Assembly (NCBI GenBank): GCA_964483805.1
Contig: CAZADH010000098.1
Location: forward strand, 1-19,273
Direction of reading: 5' to 3'
DNA length: 19,273 bases
DNA from: CAZADH01 sp964483805
Lineage (GTDB): Bacteria > Muiribacteriota > Ozemobacteria > Ozemobacterales > Ozemobacteraceae
Both the position numbers and the translations under genes were made by a program. The stretch's first letter is position 1. Every line of letters begins with the position of its first letter. Positions 15,836-19,273 of the stretch are shown here, in pieces. The notes beneath the pieces are model-generated. The model did no database searches. It saw only the letters and a list, made by a program, of their open reading frames with translations, and had not been told where the DNA came from.

Positions 15836-15890
15836 GGGGACAGACCCCGGGGGACAGACCCGCACTTCGGGTCTGTCCCCGTCTGTCCCG
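15836..15890. repeat. Nested GGGGACAGACCC inverted repeat, REP-like, possible terminator
   Basis: Two direct copies of GGGGACAGACCC (15836-15847 and 15850-15861) are followed by the inverted copy GGGTCTGTCCCC (15869-15880) and a shorter one, GTCTGTCCC (15881-15889). The inner pair forms a 13-bp perfect stem with loop CACTT; the outer pair can close around it. It starts 9 nt past the metzincin stop and is followed by GTCTTTGCC, so it may terminate that gene. I recall related GGGTCTGTCCCC palindromes as dispersed repeats in other bacteria; this cannot be checked here. Confidence 0.65.
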
Positions 15891-15901
15891 TCTTTGCCAT
15901 C

Positions 15902-15931
15902 TTGACCGTGGTTCGCGCGCTCTGGTACACT
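15902..15931 (+). promoter_or_regulatory. Sigma70-type promoter for the propeller-FUN14 operon
   Basis: TTGACC (15902-15907, 5 of 6) and TACACT (15926-15931, 4 of 6) are 18 nt apart, with the GTG start 40 nt further on. The -10 is flanked by CGCGCGC (15914-15920) and GCGCGCG (15932-15938), which are inverted copies of each other and could be an operator. Confidence 0.55.
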
Positions 15932-15970
15932 GCGCGCGTTGTTATTATGCTTTTCATAGGGAGGCCACGC

Positions 15971-17113
15971 GTGCGACGCGAATTGGCGCGGATGTTCGTT
16001 CTGTCGGTTGCAGTGGCGCTGACCCTGGCGATGGCCGGGTGCGGCAGCGCTCCGAAGACGGTGGCGCCGCCACCCCTCAAAATCAGCAAATTCACGAAGA
16101 CCGAAGGACTGGGCAGCGATCAGATTACGACGCTGACGGTCTACAATGGCCAGGTGTGGGCCGGCACCAAAGAGGGACTGTCGAAATACGACGGTGTCAA
16201 CTGGCAACTGTTCGTGCGCAAGAACTGCAACGCCCTGGTGTCGAACACCATCGAAGAACTGACGGTCGCCGACAACATCCTGTGGGTGGCCACCGAGAAT
16301 GGCATTACAAAGTATGACGGCCAGCGCTGGTCGTCGGCTTTGGTGGGGCAGCGGGCCCGCAGCGTCGCCGCCCGCGGCAACGAGGCGATCGCGGCCACGG
16401 CGTCGGGCATCAAGAAGGGTGCCGACAACAACTTCACCGAGTTCAACAAGGCCAACGCCATGCTGATCAACGACGAAGTGAACGTCGTGGCCTACGACAC
16501 GCAGAACCGGGTGTGGGTCGGCACGCGGGCGGGCATGGCCCTGTTTGGCGGGTCATCGTTCAACAACTACAGCGGACCAGCGAAAACCCTGATGGGCAGT
16601 CAACTCGTCGATGTGCCGCCCAACCCGCCGAACTGCAAGTTGATCGGCAACTTCGTCACCCGCATCCTGCCCTACAAGAACCTGTTGGCGGTCGGTACGA
16701 CCAGCGGCTTGTCGCTGACCGACATGGACAACCAGTACATCAACTACTTTGCCGAGCACAAAGACTTCGTCTCGATCAATCTCAAGATCGAGCAACAGAC
16801 CGTGCCGGGCAACTGCCCGATGCCGGGCAACAACGTGACGGCCCTGGCGAAAGACCCGGGCGAGAACGGCCTGATTGTCGGCACCAATAAGGGCCTGGCG
16901 ATTCTCGAAGGGACGACGACCTGGGTGACCGTCGATCACCCCGAACTGCCCAAGACGGCGATCACCGGATTGACCGTGCAGGGCGATGCCCTCTGGATCG
17001 GCACGGCCAGCGGCCTGTACCGGGCATCCCCGTTGGCCGCGCTGGCGCCCAAGGTCTTTGGTGCCGGTGCCGGCAGCGGTTCGGCGAGTGGTTCGGGCAG
17101 CGGCAGCAAGTGA
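15971..17113 (+). CDS. Beta-propeller lipoprotein (two-component-regulator propeller repeats)
   Basis: A 380-aa protein. GTG 15971 is chosen because GGGAGG lies 6 nt upstream and the lipoprotein signal then starts properly (basic n-region, core, AMAGC with Cys24). The body holds seven repeats of the regulator-propeller type, near residues 52, 94, 131, 170, 230, 290 and 332. Several are clear: VWAGTKEGLSKYDG, LWVATENGITKYDG, VWVGTRAGMALF, LWIGTASGLYRAS. Seven such units would close one beta-propeller. In the family these domains are usually sensor parts of histidine kinases; here no kinase, helix or membrane segment follows, only a Gly/Ser tail (about 364-380). It therefore looks like a free-standing lipid-anchored binding protein. 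The FUN14 gene follows after 54 nt, probably in one operon. Confidence 0.9.
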   Translation: MRRELARMFVLSVAVALTLAMAGCGSAPKTVAPPPLKISKFTKTEGLGSDQITTLTVYNGQVWAGTKEGLSKYDGVNWQLFVRKNCNALVSNTIEELTVADNILWVATENGITKYDGQRWSSALVGQRARSVAARGNEAIAATASGIKKGADNNFTEFNKANAMLINDEVNVVAYDTQNRVWVGTRAGMALFGGSSFNNYSGPAKTLMGSQLVDVPPNPPNCKLIGNFVTRILPYKNLLAVGTTSGLSLTDMDNQYINYFAEHKDFVSINLKIEQQTVPGNCPMPGNNVTALAKDPGENGLIVGTNKGLAILEGTTTWVTVDHPELPKTAITGLTVQGDALWIGTASGLYRASPLAALAPKVFGAGAGSGSASGSGSGSK

Positions 17114-17167
17114 CCCGTCTGGGTTGGTCGGGCGCCTGTGGGTTGCCTGGCAAGGTAAATACATAAT

Positions 17168-17692
17168 ATGACAATGTCTCGCAGGCATGGCGGTTCTTCT
17201 CTTTTCGATGCCGGCGCGGTTCGGGCAAAGATCGGCGTTGCCGGACTCTGCCTGCTGGCGGTCTTGTGGACGGTCGTGCTCGCGGCAGCACCGGGACAAA
17301 CCGCGGCCCCGAGCGGCGCAACGCCCCCCAGTGCTGCGGTCGCTGCGCCGCCCGCGCCAAGTGGTTCCTCGGCACCGGCCGGGGGGATGCCTGCCGACTG
17401 GCAGTATTGGCTGGGAACCCTTGGCTTCGGCGGCATCGCCGGTTGGTCGGTGGGTTACACGGTGAAAAAGATCGCCAAGACTGCGGCCCTGGTTTTGGGC
17501 ATTGCGTTCATCGTCATTCAGGGACTGGCCTACAACCAGTTCATCACCGTCGACTGGAGCAAGTTCGAAAAAGGTGTCAACGGGGGCTCGTTCGATGCCT
17601 TCTACCAGTGGGGCATGGCCTTTCTCACCTACAACCTGCCTTTCGCCGGCACCTTTCTCGTTGGTTTCTTCATCGGCTTTTCCCGCGGTTGA
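17168..17692 (+). CDS. FUN14-family membrane protein
   Basis: A 174-aa protein with a first hydrophobic helix at about 24-41 (VAGLCLLAVLWTVVLAAA), possibly a signal peptide. A Pro/Ala/Ser linker (about 42-76) and a FUN14-like domain at about 80-172 follow. That domain shows GFGGIAGWSVGYTVKKIAK, then a long hydrophobic stretch and a final helix (FAGTFLVGFFIGF), as in bacterial FUN14 proteins. Eukaryotic FUNDC1 is a mitophagy receptor; the bacterial role is not established to my knowledge. ATG 17168 lacks a well-spaced Shine-Dalgarno (AAGG is 12 nt away), and ATG 17174 is an alternative. It lies 54 nt after the propeller gene. The family call is moderate. Confidence 0.78.
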   Translation: MTMSRRHGGSSLFDAGAVRAKIGVAGLCLLAVLWTVVLAAAPGQTAAPSGATPPSAAVAAPPAPSGSSAPAGGMPADWQYWLGTLGFGGIAGWSVGYTVKKIAKTAALVLGIAFIVIQGLAYNQFITVDWSKFEKGVNGGSFDAFYQWGMAFLTYNLPFAGTFLVGFFIGFSRG

Positions 17693-17725
17693 CGCGTCGA
17701 CCGGAGCGACTCGGGCCAAATAGAC

Positions 17726-17752
17726 GCCCCCCGCGCAGTATGCACGGGGGGC
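17726..17752. terminator. Hairpin between the convergent FUN14 and barrel genes
   Basis: GCCCCCCG (17726-17733) pairs with CGGGGGGC (17745-17752) over 8 bp. It lies 34 nt past the FUN14 stop and about 60 nt past the barrel gene stop on the other strand. Neither side has a good T-tract, so termination by this hairpin is plausible but not certain. Confidence 0.5.
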
Positions 17753-17813
17753 AGCACCAGGGAAATGCGCCTGCCGTGGCGCACTCGGTGGTGAAGTGTT
17801 GGTGTTGCTCTTG

Positions 17814-18911
17814 TCAATACTCCATCAATATGCCAAATGTCGGCCCCTGGTATTTGAGATTCTCGGCGCCGCCGTTCGATGAGCCGTCGAGATTGACGTA
17901 GCGGTAGCCAAGATCGATGTACCAGGCGGGCAGGGTGCTGGTTCCCGAGGTCATGCGGCCCAGCAGCAGGCTGCCGGCGGCGTCGGTCATGCGTCCCCCG
18001 GATTCCTTGGTGCCGAACGGGCTGGCCCGCAGCGAACCGCGCAGCCAGGCGTTGCGGGCAATGTTGGCTTCGGCGGCGGCGCCAATGAAACCGAGGTGAT
18101 AGTGCTGCTCCCAGGTTCCCGAGCGTTTGCCGCCGGGCAACATCTGTTCGACGGCAAGATCGGAGCGGCCCCAGAAATAGCCGGCCAGCAGTTCGCAGGT
18201 GGCGTGTTGCGTGCGATTGCATGTGAAGTGAACGGCGCCGTCGGCCGTCCGGGTTTTGAGCGACACCGCCGATCCGGCCCCGTAGGCAAGGCCGTCGAAG
18301 CTCACCGCCTGATCGAGAGAGCCCCGGTTCTCGACGTTGGTGACGCCGCCATCGAGGTGCCAGCGGTTGTTGAGTCGATGGGCAACGCGGCCGTGGAAAT
18401 TGTTCTGCGTGTGAAAGTCATTGGCGCCGCCCAGGTCGAGGTGCATGCCGAGGGTGTCGACAGATCCGCTGATGGCAGGCCGCCACGCCGCGACGGTCGT
18501 GAAGCGGGGCGTGATCGTGTCGGATGGCTCGGGGCGCGCGATCCAGGTGTTGTCGATGGGCTCGGGATGACGGATGTCGCGGGGCATTGGGCCGGCGTGG
18601 GCCGCATACTCGACCACGCTCATGCCGCGGGGGGCTTCGCGAACTGGCGTTGTTGCCGTGATTGGCGGTGGCGTGACCGGAGACATGGCTGTGTTTGCAG
18701 GTCGGTCGGTCGTCGTTGCTGTCGTGCTCGTCGCAGTCTTCGGCGCCGCCGTGGGATCGGTCGAAACGACCGGGGGCGCCTTCTGGCGCGCCTCGCGGAT
18801 GCGCTCCAGGCGCGACGCTGTATAGAGCAGCTTTTCACTGACCTTGGGCGTCTCGGCCCAGCCCAGCGTCGCCGTCAACATCAGAGAGAGAACGAGTGAG
18901 CAACGTTTCAT
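17814..18911 (-). CDS. Predicted outer-membrane beta-barrel protein
   Basis: A 365-aa protein starting at ATG 18911, with GGAGG a few nt upstream. The signal peptide MKRCSLVLSLMLTATLGWAE has a GWA cleavage site. A charged helical segment (about 25-44) and a Thr/Pro/Ala-rich linker (about 45-95) precede the body. From about 130 on, alternating hydrophobic and polar strands (GMHLDLGG; RWHLDGGVTNV; YHLGFIGAAAEANI; WYIDLGYRYVNLD) fit a barrel. The last residues, GPTFGILMEY, end in an aromatic residue, as outer-membrane barrel proteins usually do. The specific function is not recognisable; the linker might cross the periplasm or touch peptidoglycan. It converges on the FUN14 gene. Confidence 0.82.
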   Translation of the reverse strand: MKRCSLVLSLMLTATLGWAETPKVSEKLLYTASRLERIREARQKAPPVVSTDPTAAPKTATSTTATTTDRPANTAMSPVTPPPITATTPVREAPRGMSVVEYAAHAGPMPRDIRHPEPIDNTWIARPEPSDTITPRFTTVAAWRPAISGSVDTLGMHLDLGGANDFHTQNNFHGRVAHRLNNRWHLDGGVTNVENRGSLDQAVSFDGLAYGAGSAVSLKTRTADGAVHFTCNRTQHATCELLAGYFWGRSDLAVEQMLPGGKRSGTWEQHYHLGFIGAAAEANIARNAWLRGSLRASPFGTKESGGRMTDAAGSLLLGRMTSGTSTLPAWYIDLGYRYVNLDGSSNGGAENLKYQGPTFGILMEY

Positions 18912-18956
18912 ACTTGCCTCCGCGGTAGTGAGCAATACGATGTGTCTCGATACTCA

Positions 18957-18970
18957 TCGGCAATTGCCGA
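18957..18970. promoter_or_regulatory. 14-bp perfect palindrome upstream of the barrel gene
   Basis: TCGGCAATTGCCGA is its own reverse complement and lies 46 nt upstream of ATG 18911, a position where a dimeric regulator could act. About one perfect 14-mer palindrome is expected by chance in a window this size, so support is weak. Confidence 0.25.
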
Positions 18971-19102
18971 GGTCGCCCGTGAGCGAAGAAATACCCTGGT
19001 GTAATCGGGGGCGGATGCCGATAGAGTGATGTGAGGTCGCAGAGTAGCCCCGATGCGTGCCTGGGTGTCTTGCCAAGTCATGGGGGCAGGTGTAATCTGC
19101 TA

Positions 19103-19187
19103 CGGGTCGTTTGCATCGTCCCGAACTTCGTTCGGGACCGCCCTCCGTGGCGGCAACGCCCACTACGCGCGTCGTGCGCGGGCGGGC
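19103..19187 (+). repeat. Intergenic structured repeat, copy 2
   Basis: This is homologous to 301-386 read on the minus strand. It has a 9-bp perfect stem (19118-19126 with 19130-19138) around a TTC loop, then CCGCC/GGCGG (19138-19142 with 19149-19153), then GCGCG-TCG-TGCGC (19167-19179), closed by a G-U pair where copy 1 has A-U. The order and spacing of the three hairpins match copy 1. Confidence 0.7.
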
Positions 19188-19273
19188 GCGATGCGAGTCG
19201 CGGGGGGGAATTCAGAACGCCGGTGGGGTTGCCGGCGATCCGCGGGTAATGCTTAACGCCGATCTGCCCGATC

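Larger units (their letters stand above)
18912..19273. other. Intergenic region with palindromes and structured repeat
   Basis: I find no convincing gene here. The part near 18912-18970 should hold the barrel gene promoter, but I cannot point to good -35 and -10 boxes. From 19103 on the sequence is a chain of hairpins: the repeat copy, then CGCGA/TCGCG (19187-19202) and GCCGG/CCGGC (19219-19236). An open frame at 19031-19249 is repeat-derived. Confidence 0.55.

Noticed and set aside
19031..19249. Small plus-strand open frame at the right end
   Set aside because: It coincides with the structured repeat; the homologous copy at the left end has a different reading pattern, and there is no ribosome-binding site.
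1..19273. CRISPR array, tRNA or rRNA genes, intact insertion sequence
   Set aside because: No regularly spaced direct repeats, cloverleaf, rRNA-like sequence or transposase was seen on either strand.

Overview
The window is G+C-rich DNA (roughly 60-65% by eye) from a bacterium with a Gram-negative type of envelope. It holds several lipobox lipoproteins, Sec signal peptides and one predicted outer-membrane beta-barrel. I cannot place the lineage from sequence alone. The unusual mix of large secreted multidomain proteins and unfamiliar lipoproteins suggests an uncultured or thinly sampled group, but that is inference. There are no tRNA or rRNA genes, no CRISPR array, and no intact insertion sequence.

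Layout from left to right. (1) Bases 1-485: a partial minus-strand gene with a probable signal peptide, preceded by a palindrome-rich intergenic stretch. (2) Bases 486-6911, all minus strand: an 800-aa lipoprotein with its own promoter, then a two-gene unit encoding a very large M30/hyicolysin-like zinc peptidase and a TPR lipoprotein, closed by a strong terminator. (3) Bases 7147-8728: a plus-strand exported protein of unknown function facing a minus-strand membrane-anchored TPR protein; the terminator hairpin of the latter contains its own stop codon. (4) Bases 8814-13084, minus strand: a beta-class DNA methyltransferase with a C-terminal extension, a secreted C11 (clostripain-family) cysteine peptidase, and a CorA-type transporter with a GMS variant of the GMN signature. 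(5) Bases 13203-17692, plus strand: an 874-aa lipoprotein with a long Thr-Gly tract, a lamin-tail domain and a metzincin zinc peptidase, then a seven-repeat beta-propeller lipoprotein and a FUN14-family membrane protein that form an operon. (6) Bases 17814-18911, minus strand: a beta-barrel outer-membrane protein. (7) Bases 18912-19273: intergenic, with a second copy of a structured repeat also found at the left end.

The common theme is the cell surface and proteolysis. Three predicted exported peptidases from three unrelated catalytic families lie within 12 kb, with lipoproteins that probably sit beside them. The two large lipoproteins (486-2888 and 13203-15827) share a homologous N-terminal domain of about 135 residues that I do not recognise. 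The strongest non-coding signal is a pair of roughly 85-bp intergenic repeats (301-386 minus, 19103-19187 plus). Their hairpins are kept by paired base changes and G-U wobbles, which suggests a structured RNA or hairpin element rather than chance similarity.
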